From Sorangium cellulosum So0157-2 (GTDB lineage: Bacteria; Myxococcota_A; Polyangia; Polyangiales; Polyangiaceae), in NCBI RefSeq assembly GCF_000418325.1, contig NC_021658.1:1116001-1180000 (forward strand): 64,000 bases of DNA. Reading direction: 5' to 3'. A program made the translations under genes and the position numbers. Of the stretch, positions 50,937 through 60,500 are shown piece by piece. The notes beneath the pieces were generated by a model. It had not been told where the DNA came from. It was given only the letters and a program-made list of their open reading frames with translations, and did no database searches. Position 1 is the stretch's first letter, and each line of letters starts with the position of its first letter.

Positions 50937-51119
50937 GCGCCGGGATCGGGCGCTCCGGCGATCTGGCAAGAGGCGAGTCGCCTCCCCGCGGCGCGCGCCG
51001 GCGATAGAGACCCCGGCGCGCCCTGCTTCGGCGAGCGCCGCCTGCGCGCCCTCCGCGCCGGCGCGCCTCGGGCGTTCGCGCTTGCCCGGAGGGCCGCCGG
51101 GCGCGGTATCGTCTGCGCC

Positions 51120-51989
51120 GTGTCCTCCGCTCACACGCTCCGCGAGCTCCTCGCGACGCCCGGCCTCCTCGTGATGCCTTGCTGCTTCGACGCGCTGTCG
51201 GCGCGGCTCATCGAGCAGGCGGGCTTCCCGCTCACGTTCATGAGCGGCTTCGCGGTCTCGGCCGCGCGCCTCGGCGCCCCGGACACGGGGCTCATCTCGT
51301 ATGGCGAGATGGTCGACCAGGCGCGCGCGATCTGCGCCGCGGTGTCGATCCCGGTGCTCGGCGACGGCGACACGGGCTACGGCAACGCGATGAACGTGAA
51401 GCGCACGGTGCGCGGCTACGCGCAGGCCGGGCTCGCGTGCGTCATGATCGAGGACCAGGTCGCCCCGAAGCGCTGCGGCCACACGCGCGGCAAGCAGGTC
51501 GTGCCCCGCGACGAGGCGCTCACCCGCATCCGGGCCGCCGTGGACGCGCGCGACGAGGGCGCCGGGGTGCTCATCCTGGCGCGCACCGACGCCCGGCAGA
51601 CGCACGGCTTCGACGAGGCGCTGGCCCGCGCCCAGGCGTTCGCCGATCTCGGGGCCGACATCGTGTTCCTGGAGGCGCCCGAGAGCGTCGAGGAGATGCG
51701 CGCGTTCTGCCGGGAAGTGCGCGCGCCGGCCATGGCGAACATGGTGGATCACGGCAGGACTCCGGTGCTGCCGCCGGCCGAGCTCGAGGCGATCGGCTAC
51801 AAGATCGCGGCGTATCCGCTCACCCTGCTCTCGGTCGCCGCCGCCGCCATGCGCGAGGCGCTCGCCGCATTGCGCGCCGGCCGGCACCCGGACCCCCGGA
51901 TGCGCTTCGAGGCGCTCCAGGAGATCGTCGGATTCCCCGAATACTATGCCGAAGAGGGGCGCTACGCGCAGCCGCCCAGGAAGGGATGA
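51120..51989 (+). CDS. Isocitrate lyase/PEP mutase family protein
   Basis: 289 residues from GTG 51120. TIM-barrel motifs: VMPCCFDALSARLIE, GDGDTGYGNAMNVKRTV (Mg-binding Asp), IEDQVAPKRCGHTRGKQV (the K-R-C-G-H loop), and GVLILARTDAR. The KRCGH catalytic loop and lack of a large C-terminal extension fit methylisocitrate-lyase-like or 2,3-dimethylmalate-lyase-like C-C lyases rather than the phosphonate mutase itself. Substrate unknown. It precedes the next gene by 10 nt, so they form an operon. Confidence 0.85.
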   Translation: MSSAHTLRELLATPGLLVMPCCFDALSARLIEQAGFPLTFMSGFAVSAARLGAPDTGLISYGEMVDQARAICAAVSIPVLGDGDTGYGNAMNVKRTVRGYAQAGLACVMIEDQVAPKRCGHTRGKQVVPRDEALTRIRAAVDARDEGAGVLILARTDARQTHGFDEALARAQAFADLGADIVFLEAPESVEEMRAFCREVRAPAMANMVDHGRTPVLPPAELEAIGYKIAAYPLTLLSVAAAAMREALAALRAGRHPDPRMRFEALQEIVGFPEYYAEEGRYAQPPRKG

Positions 51990-51999
51990 GCCTTTGACC

Positions 52000-53175
52000 A
52001 TGGCCACGACGTCCTCCGCCGAGCCCGCGTCGCTCCTCGACGCGGCGCGCAGCCTCGTCCCGCTCCTCCAGAAACACGCGCAGCAGGGGGAGCGCGAGCG
52101 CCGTTTGCCGGATCCGGTCGCGCGGGCGCTCCGGGAGGCGGGGTTCTTTCGCATGTTTCGCCCGGCCGCGCTCGGCGGGCTCGAGGCCGACCCCCTCACG
52201 GCGATGCAGGCCATCGAGGAGCTCTCGCGCGCCGACGGCGCGGCGGGATGGTGCGCCATGATCTGCGGCGCGACCGGCGCCTTCGACGCATACCTCCCCG
52301 CGGAGGGCGGCAAAGAGATGTATGCGCGCCCGGACGTCGTCACGGCCGGGGTCTTCGCGCCGGGCGGCCGCGCCGTCGAGGTCGAGGGAGGGGTTCGCGT
52401 CACGGGGAGGTGGGCGATGGCGAGCGCCTGTCAGCACTGCGACTGGCTGGGCGGCACCGCGGTGGTCTTCGACGGGCTGGCGCCGCGCCTGTCGCCCGCG
52501 GGCGTGCCGCAGGCCGTCGTGCCCATGTTTCGCGCCTCGGAGTGCACGATCTTGGATACGTGGAGCGCCTCCGGGCTCGCGGGCACCGGGAGCCACGATT
52601 TCGCGGTCGCGGACGTCTTCGTGCCGAGCCGCCGGTGCATCCGCCTTCCGATGGCGGCGCCGACCCATCCGGCGCCCCTGTTCGCGTTCCCCCTGTTCGG
52701 CCTGCTCGCGAGCGCGGTCGCGGCGACCGCGCTCGGGATCGCGCGCGCGGCCCTCGACGAGCTCCTCCGGCTCGCGGCGGCCAAGCGGCCGGTCGGCGCC
52801 GCGGTGCCGCTCGCGGCGCGGCCGTCGACGGCGCTCGCCGTGGCCGAGGCCGAGGCCACGCTGGGCGCGGCCAGGGCGTACCTCGTCGAGGCGGCCTCTG
52901 CCCTCTGGGATGCCGCCCTGTCCGGCAAGTCGATCTCGATCCGGGATCGGGCGCGCGTCCGGCTGGCCGCGACGAACGCCGCCCTCGGCGCGGCCCGCGC
53001 CGTCGATCTGGCCTTCACGGCGGGCGGCGCCGCGGCGCTCTACGCGGAGAGCCCGCTCCAGCGCTGCTTCCGCGACGTTCACGCCGTCACGCAGCACGCC
53101 CTCGTCGCCCCGCACACGCGCGATGTCCAGGGCCGCGTGCTCCTCGGCCTGGACACCGAAGTTCCGATGTTCTGA
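52000..53175 (+). CDS. Acyl-CoA dehydrogenase-fold protein, HsaA/group D monooxygenase-like
   Basis: 391 residues from ATG 52000 (TTG at 51994 is the alternative). Acyl-CoA dehydrogenase fold: RFxxMFRPAALGGLEADPLT, EELSRADGAAGWCAMI, WSASGLAGTGSHDFAVADVFVP (a segment typical of the HsaA/HpaB-like flavin monooxygenase subgroup), and C-terminal RDVHAVTQHALV. The FAD-binding catalytic Glu of true acyl-CoA dehydrogenases is not evident, which supports an oxygenase. Forms an operon with the PEP-mutase-family gene, suggesting a shared small-acid catabolic or tailoring pathway. Confidence 0.8.
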   Translation: MATTSSAEPASLLDAARSLVPLLQKHAQQGERERRLPDPVARALREAGFFRMFRPAALGGLEADPLTAMQAIEELSRADGAAGWCAMICGATGAFDAYLPAEGGKEMYARPDVVTAGVFAPGGRAVEVEGGVRVTGRWAMASACQHCDWLGGTAVVFDGLAPRLSPAGVPQAVVPMFRASECTILDTWSASGLAGTGSHDFAVADVFVPSRRCIRLPMAAPTHPAPLFAFPLFGLLASAVAATALGIARAALDELLRLAAAKRPVGAAVPLAARPSTALAVAEAEATLGAARAYLVEAASALWDAALSGKSISIRDRARVRLAATNAALGAARAVDLAFTAGGAAALYAESPLQRCFRDVHAVTQHALVAPHTRDVQGRVLLGLDTEVPMF

Positions 53176-53256
53176 AGGGCCGTCCCCGAGAGGGGAGACG
53201 TGGAGACGAGCGGCCGGAGCGGGCGAGCCGTCGCGCGCCCGCGGCCGGCGCGCGCC

Positions 53257-53877
53257 TCACGTGAGCGGGAGATCCACCCAGCGCTCGAAGCCCGGCCGGC
53301 GCTTGACGCGGCCGTACCACGCGTCGACGTGCTGGAGCGCGGGCCGCTCGGTCGGCAGGTTGTACCACCGCTGCGCCGCCACCCCGAGGGGGATGTCGGC
53401 GAACGTGAAGTACTCTCCGGCGACCCACGGCTGCTTCGACAGCTGCCGATCGAGGATCCCGAGGGCGGCGAGCGCCGCCTTGCGCGCGCCGTCGATCGCG
53501 CCCTGATCGCGGCGCTCCTCCGGCGTGCGCAGGAGCTGCACGAGGAGCGTCCGCACCGGGGGCCACAGGGGCCCGAACTGCCAGTCCGTCCACGCGTCGG
53601 CGCGCGCCCTGTCCGCGAGATCGCTCGGCTGGAGGGGCGGCGAGCCGTACCGCGAGAACAGGTAACGCACGATCGCGTGCGACTCCCAGAGCACCAGCGG
53701 CCCGTCCTCGAGCGTCGGCACCAGCCCGTTGGGGTTGAGGGTGAGGTAGTCGGCGTCCTTCACGCGGCCGAACGGCCCGCCGGCGTCGATGCGCTCGAAA
53801 TCGAGCCTCAGCTCATCGAGCGCCCAGAGGACCTTCTGCACGTTCGAAGAATTCTTGTGACCCCAGAGCTTCAACAT
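53257..53877 (-). CDS. Glutathione S-transferase
   Basis: 206 residues. N-terminal thioredoxin-like domain (MLKLWGHKNSSNVQKVLWALDE, with the catalytic Ser/Thr region SSNVQKV; NPNGLVPTLEDG; ESHAIVRYLF, the glutathione-binding Ser), then the all-helical C-terminal domain with PWVAGEYFTFADIPLG. Theta/beta-like class. Probably detoxification. Convergent with the flavoprotein gene at 52000. Confidence 0.92.
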   Translation of the reverse strand: MLKLWGHKNSSNVQKVLWALDELRLDFERIDAGGPFGRVKDADYLTLNPNGLVPTLEDGPLVLWESHAIVRYLFSRYGSPPLQPSDLADRARADAWTDWQFGPLWPPVRTLLVQLLRTPEERRDQGAIDGARKAALAALGILDRQLSKQPWVAGEYFTFADIPLGVAAQRWYNLPTERPALQHVDAWYGRVKRRPGFERWVDLPLT

Positions 53878-54112
53878 GACGTCTCCTGTCTCCCGGCGCC
53901 GCTCAGGCGGCCGTCGCCTTCGCCGGCTTCACGAACACGTGCGGGGCTGTGCGGGGGAGGTCTTCGTTGTAAGCTCCGGTGCATGATGACGGCTCGCCTC
54001 CCTGCTGGAGCGATCTGCGGTGGGGGACGTGTCCTTCGGGCGGCCTGCTGCGCTCGGCAGGGGAGGGCCACCGGCGTCGGGGGCGCGATGAGCGCGGGTA
54101 CGGAGCGGCGCG

Positions 54113-54688
54113 ATGGCCGGTGAGCGCCCGCCGGCGTGCATCCTGACCGCGCGGCTGACGCTGCGCGCGTGGCGTCCCGAGGATGCGCCGTTGCTCAGGG
54201 CGGCGATCGACGCAAGCCTTGCGCACCTGCGGCCCTGGATGCCGTGGGCCGTGAACGAGCCGGCCTCCCTGGAGGCGACGACCGCGCTGCTGGAGAAGTT
54301 CCGGGACGACTTCACGGCAGGACGCGACTTTCATTACGGCATCTTCACGCGCGACGAGCGCGAGGTGCTCGGGGGTACGGGGCTCCACCCGCGGATCGGT
54401 CCGGGCGCGATCGAGATCGGCTATTGGCTCCGCGAGGGCGCGACGGGCCGCGGTTATGCGACCGAGGCCGTGGCGTGGCTGACGCGGGTCGCGCTCGAGG
54501 AGGTCGGGTGGAGCCGCGTCGAGATCCGCTGCGATGCGCGGAACACCGCGAGCGCCGCCGTGCCCCGGCGGCTCGGGTATCGGCACGTGACGACGCTCGA
54601 GGCGAACGCCCTGACGCCGGCGGGCGAGCCGCGCGACACGATGGTGTGGGAGCAGACCGCCGCGGAGCTCGTGCGGGAAGGCCGCTGA
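54113..54688 (+). CDS. GNAT acetyltransferase (RimJ/RimL type)
   Basis: 191 residues. TARLTLRAWRPEDAPLL opening, LGGTGLHPRIGPGAIEIGYWL, then the acetyl-CoA loop RGYATEAVAWL (about 120-130) and CDARNTASAAVPRRLGY. This is the RimJ/RimL/SpeG-like subgroup. Substrate unknown. GTG or ATG starts are both possible; 54113 is the first ATG. A short hairpin follows. Confidence 0.85.
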   Translation: MAGERPPACILTARLTLRAWRPEDAPLLRAAIDASLAHLRPWMPWAVNEPASLEATTALLEKFRDDFTAGRDFHYGIFTRDEREVLGGTGLHPRIGPGAIEIGYWLREGATGRGYATEAVAWLTRVALEEVGWSRVEIRCDARNTASAAVPRRLGYRHVTTLEANALTPAGEPRDTMVWEQTAAELVREGR

Positions 54689-54689
54689 C

Positions 54690-54708
54690 GCCGAAGTTGC
54701 TCTTCGGC
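54690..54708. terminator. Hairpin between convergent GNAT genes
   Basis: GCCGAAG (54690-54696) pairs with CTTCGGC (54702-54708) around a 5-nt loop, 2 nt after the stop of the plus-strand gene. No T-run. Confidence 0.5.
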
Positions 54709-54764
54709 AAGAGCCGAGAGCAGCATCCGGTCGTCCTGGCGGAGCCCGGGGCGCGCTGGTGCGA

Positions 54765-55253
54765 TCAGAGCTCGAGCGTCATCTCGATCATCGTGCGGCG
54801 GAAGCCGAACCGCTCGAACAGGCGCTGAGCGGCGGCGTTCTGCGTCGCGGTGTGGAGCACGACGCGCGGCGCGCCGAGGGCGCGGAGGCGCGCGATCACG
54901 GCCTCGAGCAGGAGGGCGCCCGCGCCGAGCCGGCGCGCTGGTTCGGCGACGAAGACGTCGTGGAGCGCGCCGTGGGCGTCGAGGAGGCTGTTCCAGTCGC
55001 GCGGCTCCCGGCGGCCGTAGGCGTAGCCGACAAGCGCCGGCTCGGCGCCGCCTCGCTCGGCCACGACGATCGCGGCGCCGGGGTCGGCGAGCTCGCGGGT
55101 GAGCCATCGCTCGTAGCCCGGCTCGAGCGGCTCAAGACACAGGAAGCGATGGGGATCCAGGGCGTGGTGGAGGCGGACGAGCTGCGCCGCGAAGCGCGCC
55201 ACCTCGGGCATGTCGGCGCGCACCGCCGCGCGGACCGTGAGGGCGGAGATCAT
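54765..55253 (-). CDS. GNAT N-acetyltransferase
   Basis: 162 residues from ATG 55253 (GGGG 1-4 nt upstream; a longer frame is non-conserved). LTVRAAVRADMPEVARF opening, HDVFVAEPARRLGAGALLLEAV (acetyl-CoA loop, about 117-138), LHTATQNAAAQRLFERFGF near the end. Similar in size to single-domain GNATs. Substrate unknown. Confidence 0.85.
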   Translation of the reverse strand: MISALTVRAAVRADMPEVARFAAQLVRLHHALDPHRFLCLEPLEPGYERWLTRELADPGAAIVVAERGGAEPALVGYAYGRREPRDWNSLLDAHGALHDVFVAEPARRLGAGALLLEAVIARLRALGAPRVVLHTATQNAAAQRLFERFGFRRTMIEMTLEL

Positions 55254-55451
55254 CCCCCAGGATAGCCGAGCGAGGGCCGCCCGCCCGGCGCCCGGCTGTG
55301 AGCGGCCACCCAGACCCGCGGAAAATGGACCCGAACTGGGTCCCGGAGATGGCCGGCCCGGAAGCTCGCCGGCGTCGGCGTGACAGTAGGGACAGGGCGC
55401 AGGTCGTGAGCGCGCCGCGGAGCCTTCGCTCGTCGACGCCCTATCCACGAC

Positions 55452-57575
55452 TCATCTGCCCGTCGAAGGGACCACCTCGACTCCACAGCCTGCGGGCTCC
55501 GGCTGCCTTGGCTCGCCGTGGTGGCGCGCCGCGCTCTCGGTCGAGAGCGGCAGCTCGACAAAGAAGGTCGAGCCCCGGCCGACCTCGCTCGATACGCGGA
55601 TTCGCCCGCCGTGCGCCTCGACGATGGTGCGCGTGAGATAGAGGCCGAGCCCGAGCCCCCCGTAATTCCGCGACGAGACGCCGCGGCGAAACCGCTCGAA
55701 GAGCTGCTCCTGCACCTCGGCCGGGATCCCGATCCCGTGGTCCGTCACCGAGAGCCGTGCGACCCGATCTTCCCCGGTGATGGCGATCTCGATCGGTGAG
55801 CCTCCCCCGAACTTGATTGCATTGGTGAGGAGGTTGGTCACGACCTGCTCCAGGCGGTACGGGTCCCACCAGCCGATGACGGGCTGCTCCGTGCGCATGG
55901 CGAGCGTGCTGCCCGACTGCGCGACCTGGTCGCCGAGGTGGGCGACGATCTCGGCGACCAGGTCGCGTAGATCGACGGACGCCCTGTTCAGATCGAGCCT
56001 CCCCGCCTGGATCCGGGAGGCGTCGAGGAGCATATCGATGAGGGTGGCGAGGCGCGTGATCTGGCGGCCGGAGACGGCGACCGCGGATCGCACGCGCCCG
56101 ACGTCCATGCCCTGCGAGAGCCTTCGCCCCAGCGCTTGAATGGAGAGCTGCAGGCTGGTGAGCGGGGTGCGGAGCTCGTGCGAGGCGACGAGGAGGAACT
56201 CGTCCCGCAGACCGATGGCCTCCTCCGCCGCCGCACGCGCGCGCCGCTCCTCCAGGAGGACCCGATTGCGTTGCTGTTCGGCGTCCACGCGCGCGGTGAT
56301 GTCGCGGAAGCTGAAGACCCGACCGACCACGCGCCCGCCGAGGCGCTGGGGCTGCGAATAACGCTCGAAGACCCGCCCGTCCAGGAGCGGGAACGTATCG
56401 ACGGCGCTCGCCTCGGGCTCGGCATAGAGCTCATCGACGCTTCGCAGGAAGAGGTCGGGCTCGCGGAGCCGGCCGCCGGCGAACGCGAAGAGGGCGTCGG
56501 CCGAACTGCTGGCGAGGACGTCCTCGGGGATGCGCCACATCTGCGCGAGCTTGTGGTTATGGCGCACGACGCGCCTCGCGCCGTCGACGACCACGATGCC
56601 GTCCGCTGTCGATTCGAGCGTGGCCTCGAGGAGCGAGTAGGAATGGCGCAGCACGTCCTCGGCGTGCTTGCGGGAGGTGATCTCGGTCGAGATGCCGCAA
56701 ATGCCCTCAGGTTCTCCGGCGGGACCGCGGAGCGGGAACTTGAGGGACATGTACGTGCGCACGCCGTTGCTCTGGGGCGCCAGCTCGTCGAGCTCGATGG
56801 CCCGATTCTGCTGCAGGACGAGCAAATCGTTGGCGCGGTACCCGTCGGCCTGCTCGCGTGGGAAGACGTCGTGGTCGGTCTTGCCGACGACCTGCTCGCG
56901 ACCCCGGTGGAAGAGCTCTTCGAACCCGCGGTTGACCAGCATGTAGCGCCCCTCGAGGTCCTTGGCGAAGATGACGGCGGCCGTATTGTCGACGATGGCT
57001 TGAAGCAGCCGCTGGCTCTCGCGGAGAGCGGCGTTCGAGCTGCCCAGCTCGGCCGTGCGTTCTCGCACCCGCTGTTCCAGCTCTTGATGAGCACGCTGCA
57101 GCGCCGCCTCTTTTTGCTGGCGTATCGTCATCTCGCACTGCAGCTGCGCGTTCTTCGCTTCGAGCTCCTTTTGCGCCTCGCGCAGGCTCAGGTGCGTCGT
57201 GACGCGCGCTATCACCTCTCCAGTGTCGAACGGTTTGGTGATGTAATCGACGCCCCCCAGCTTGAACCCCGCGAGCTTGTCAGCCGCATCCGTCACACAG
57301 GTCATGAAGAGCACCGGGATATCTCGAGTGCTTTCAGCCGCTTTCAGGCGCCGGCACGTCTCGAACCCGTCGATGCCAGGCATCACCACGTCCAGCAGGA
57401 TCAGGTCGGGTCTCGTGAAGCTGGCCCGCTTCAAGGCCTCTTCACCGCCCTGAGCGACGAGCACTCGATGACCTGTGCATTCCAGACTATCCACCAGCAC
57501 GCGGAGATTGGCTGGCATGTCATCCACGATCAGGATGGTGCGGGTGCACGCACCGGGGGCTGTGGCTCTGCTCAT
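55452..57575 (-). CDS. Receiver-PAS-PAS-histidine kinase
   Basis: 707 residues. An N-terminal receiver (ILIVDD, phospho-acceptor Asp62 in LILLDVVMPG, Lys in YITKPFD) is followed by a coiled coil (130-185), PAS1 (about 190-310: IVDNTAAVIFAKDLEGRY ... GICGISTEIT) and PAS2 (about 320-430, weak). HisKA phospho-acceptor His about 465 (VASHELRTPL) and a HATPase (NLLTNAIKFGGGSP, DHGIGIP, GGLGLGLYLTRTIV) complete it. Its ATG overlaps the stop of the giant upstream kinase by 4 nt, so it is translationally coupled. PAS1 closely resembles the PAS of that upstream protein. Confidence 0.93.
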   Translation of the reverse strand: MSRATAPGACTRTILIVDDMPANLRVLVDSLECTGHRVLVAQGGEEALKRASFTRPDLILLDVVMPGIDGFETCRRLKAAESTRDIPVLFMTCVTDAADKLAGFKLGGVDYITKPFDTGEVIARVTTHLSLREAQKELEAKNAQLQCEMTIRQQKEAALQRAHQELEQRVRERTAELGSSNAALRESQRLLQAIVDNTAAVIFAKDLEGRYMLVNRGFEELFHRGREQVVGKTDHDVFPREQADGYRANDLLVLQQNRAIELDELAPQSNGVRTYMSLKFPLRGPAGEPEGICGISTEITSRKHAEDVLRHSYSLLEATLESTADGIVVVDGARRVVRHNHKLAQMWRIPEDVLASSSADALFAFAGGRLREPDLFLRSVDELYAEPEASAVDTFPLLDGRVFERYSQPQRLGGRVVGRVFSFRDITARVDAEQQRNRVLLEERRARAAAEEAIGLRDEFLLVASHELRTPLTSLQLSIQALGRRLSQGMDVGRVRSAVAVSGRQITRLATLIDMLLDASRIQAGRLDLNRASVDLRDLVAEIVAHLGDQVAQSGSTLAMRTEQPVIGWWDPYRLEQVVTNLLTNAIKFGGGSPIEIAITGEDRVARLSVTDHGIGIPAEVQEQLFERFRRGVSSRNYGGLGLGLYLTRTIVEAHGGRIRVSSEVGRGSTFFVELPLSTESAARHHGEPRQPEPAGCGVEVVPSTGR

Positions 57576-60500
57576 GGTCGCTGACCGCCCTCCCTGCGCC
57601 GCGGCGGCTCCAGCCCCAGCATCGCCCTCGGTTCGACCCCCTGCAGGTGCTCCTCGACCAGGCTGAGGATCGCCTGGGACTGGTAGTCCTGCGCCAGGCG
57701 GTGCAGGCGGTCGGCGAAGGGGCGATAGCGTTCGTCGAGCGTGATCAGATAGGCCGCCCGCTCTCGGATGTCGCGCATGTTGCCCTCCTGGGCCAGGGCA
57801 TGCAGGACGTCCATCTCCTCTGGGGGCGGGGCCACGAGCTCCGCGGCCTCCCCGTCCCCGGCTCGCTCCTCGGCCGATCTGACATAGACCCAGGTGAGCC
57901 CCAGCTGGGCCCCGATGATCCGCAGCAGGCTCTCCTGATCGAGCGGCTTGGCGAGGAAGGCGTCGGCGCCGGCCGCCATGCTCTCAGCCTGGTCTTCCTC
58001 GTTGGCGCTCGCGGAGACCGTGATGGACGGCAGCCGCGGGAGCCCCCGAGCCCGGCGATTGCGACGAATGCGATGGATGGCCTCCAGGCCGTCCATCACC
58101 GGCATGACCAGATCCATCACCGCCAGATCCGGCGACGCCGCCAGCTCCTGCTCGACGGCCTCCTGGCCATTGGTCGCTTCGCACACCTCGAAGCCCAGGC
58201 CGCTCAGCAGGTCCAAGAGCATCGCCCGACTGCCCACCACGTCGTCGGCCACCAGCACCTTCCGGCGCGGCCCCTCGTAGCCGATGGGGGCCCGCTCGGA
58301 GGGCCGGAGGGGGGCCGCGAGCTCGGCCATCGGCAAGATCACCTCGAACGAGAACCGGCTGCCCTCGTCGGGCCGGCTCTCCACCTGGATCTCGCTGCCC
58401 ATGAGGTGCACCAGCTGGTGGCTTATCATGAGCCCCAGGCCGCTGCCCGCGCGGCGCCGCACGTCCCCCACCCGCCCGAAAGGCTGGAAGAGCTTGGCCA
58501 GCTGCTCCGGCGCCATTCCCACGCCGGTATCCTCCACCTCGAAGCGCAGCCGCGCCGAGGCCCCGTCCTGGGAAAGAGGCCGCACCCCGAAGCTCACCCG
58601 CCCCCGGTCGGTGAATTTCACCGCGTTGCCCAGCAGGTTGAGCAGCACCTGGCGCAGGCGCTTCTCGTCGGCCAGCACCGCCTGGGGCAGGTGGGGCGTG
58701 ACCTCGTAGTCGAAGTAAAGGCTCTTCTGCTCCGCCCTGACGCGGCTGATGTCGGCGACGCCCCTCAGGAAGGTCGAGAGGTGGATCGGCTCGGGGTAGA
58801 GATCGAGCTTGCCCGCCTCGATCTTGGCCAGGTCCAACAGGTCGTTGATGAGGGTCAAGAGGTGCTGACCGCTCTGCTGGATGGTGTTCAGTCCCGTCGC
58901 CTGGCGGTCGTCGAGCCCCGGGGAGCGCTTGAGGATCTGGGCGTAGCCAAGGATAGCATTGAGCGGCGTGCGCAGCTCGTGACTCATGTTCCTGAGGAAC
59001 TCGGTCTTCGCACGGCTCTCGGCTTCGGCCGTCTTGCGGGCCTGGCGTTCCGCTTCGGCCTGCTTGCGCTCGGTGATGTCGGTGGAAATGCCGCAGAGGG
59101 CATAGGGCTGCCCCGCCGCATTGCACAGGGGGTATTTGAGGGAGATGTAGGTGTGCAGCCCATCGTCCTGGGGAGCCTCTTCCTCGACTTGCAGCGCCGT
59201 TCCGGTGGCCAGCACCTCTTGGTCGAGGGCGCGGAAGGCATCGGCCCGCTCCCTGGGGAAGACATCGTAGTCGGTCCGGCCGACGATCGCTTGCTCACCG
59301 ACGTGGAACAGCTCGGCGTAGCGCCGGTTGACCATCAGGTAGCGCCCCTCGACATCCTTGAGGTAGATGATCGCTGTCGAGTTGTCGACGATCGACTGCA
59401 GCAGCTCTTTGCTGTCACGCACGGCCTGCTCCGCTCGCCGGCGTTCGCTGTTCTCCTGGAGCAGGTCGGCGTAGAGCGTGGCATTGGCGATAGAGATGGC
59501 GGCCTGAGCCGAGAGCAGCTCCAGCACCGAAAGCCGGTCCGGGGTGAACGCGCCGGCGATGAGGTCGTTCTCCAGGTAGAGCAACCCCACGAGCTCCGCC
59601 TGCCGCAGGATGGGCAGGCAGAGGGCGGATCTGGCGTACCGATAGAGGCCGTCGCCGGCGATGATGGGGTTCCGTGCCGTCCCGTCGTCCAGGATCACCT
59701 TCTCCCGGCTGCGCCGGACGTAGTTGAGCAGGGACGCCGGCAGATCCGAAGGGGAGGCTTCGGGCTCGTGAGGAATACGCACCTCGATCTCGGGCCCCTC
59801 CGCCCTCGCCTCGGCAGCCAAGAACAGGGTCTCGGCGCGGGCGAGGAGCAGGCAGCCCCGCCTCGCGCCGGCGTTCTTCACCAGGATGCGCATGAGCGCG
59901 TCGAGCAGGCGGTCGAGGACGATCTCGCCCGAGATGGCCTGGGAGGCCTTGAGCACCGAGCCGAGGTCGAGCGCGGCGCTGGCGGGCGCGGCGGCCTCCG
60001 GGCACCTCGCGCCGCGGAGGATCTCGCTGGGGACGAGGTCGGGGTACGCGCGCTCGAGGCGCCGCATCGCCTCCGTCGCGCCCCATCGGCCGTAGGCCCT
60101 GTGCGCCTTGGTCAGGTAGGCGCCGGCGATGGTCTCCTTGCCGAGCGCGCGGAAGAAGAGGCCGGCGAGCTCGTTGGCGAGCGCCTCGTCGTGGAGGTAG
60201 CCGCCGCGCTGCGCGAGGGCGATCGCCTCGTCGTAGCGATCTCCCGCCGCGGCGCGAGCGTCACCGCGGACGCGCGCGAGCTCGGCGCAGAGCAGGGCGC
60301 TGCGGTGCGCCAGGTTCTCCGGGAAGAGGTCCGCCCAGCGCGAGAGTTTTTCAGCAAAGATTTCCGCGCGTTCGAGGAAGAGCGCGCGCTCGTCCGGGGA
60401 GACCACGTCCGCCGCCCGCGTGAACGCGACACCGGCGTAGAAATGGAGCGCGGGGATGCCGTGCCAGGCCGCCACGGTCGGGGTCTCGACGTTCAGCGGG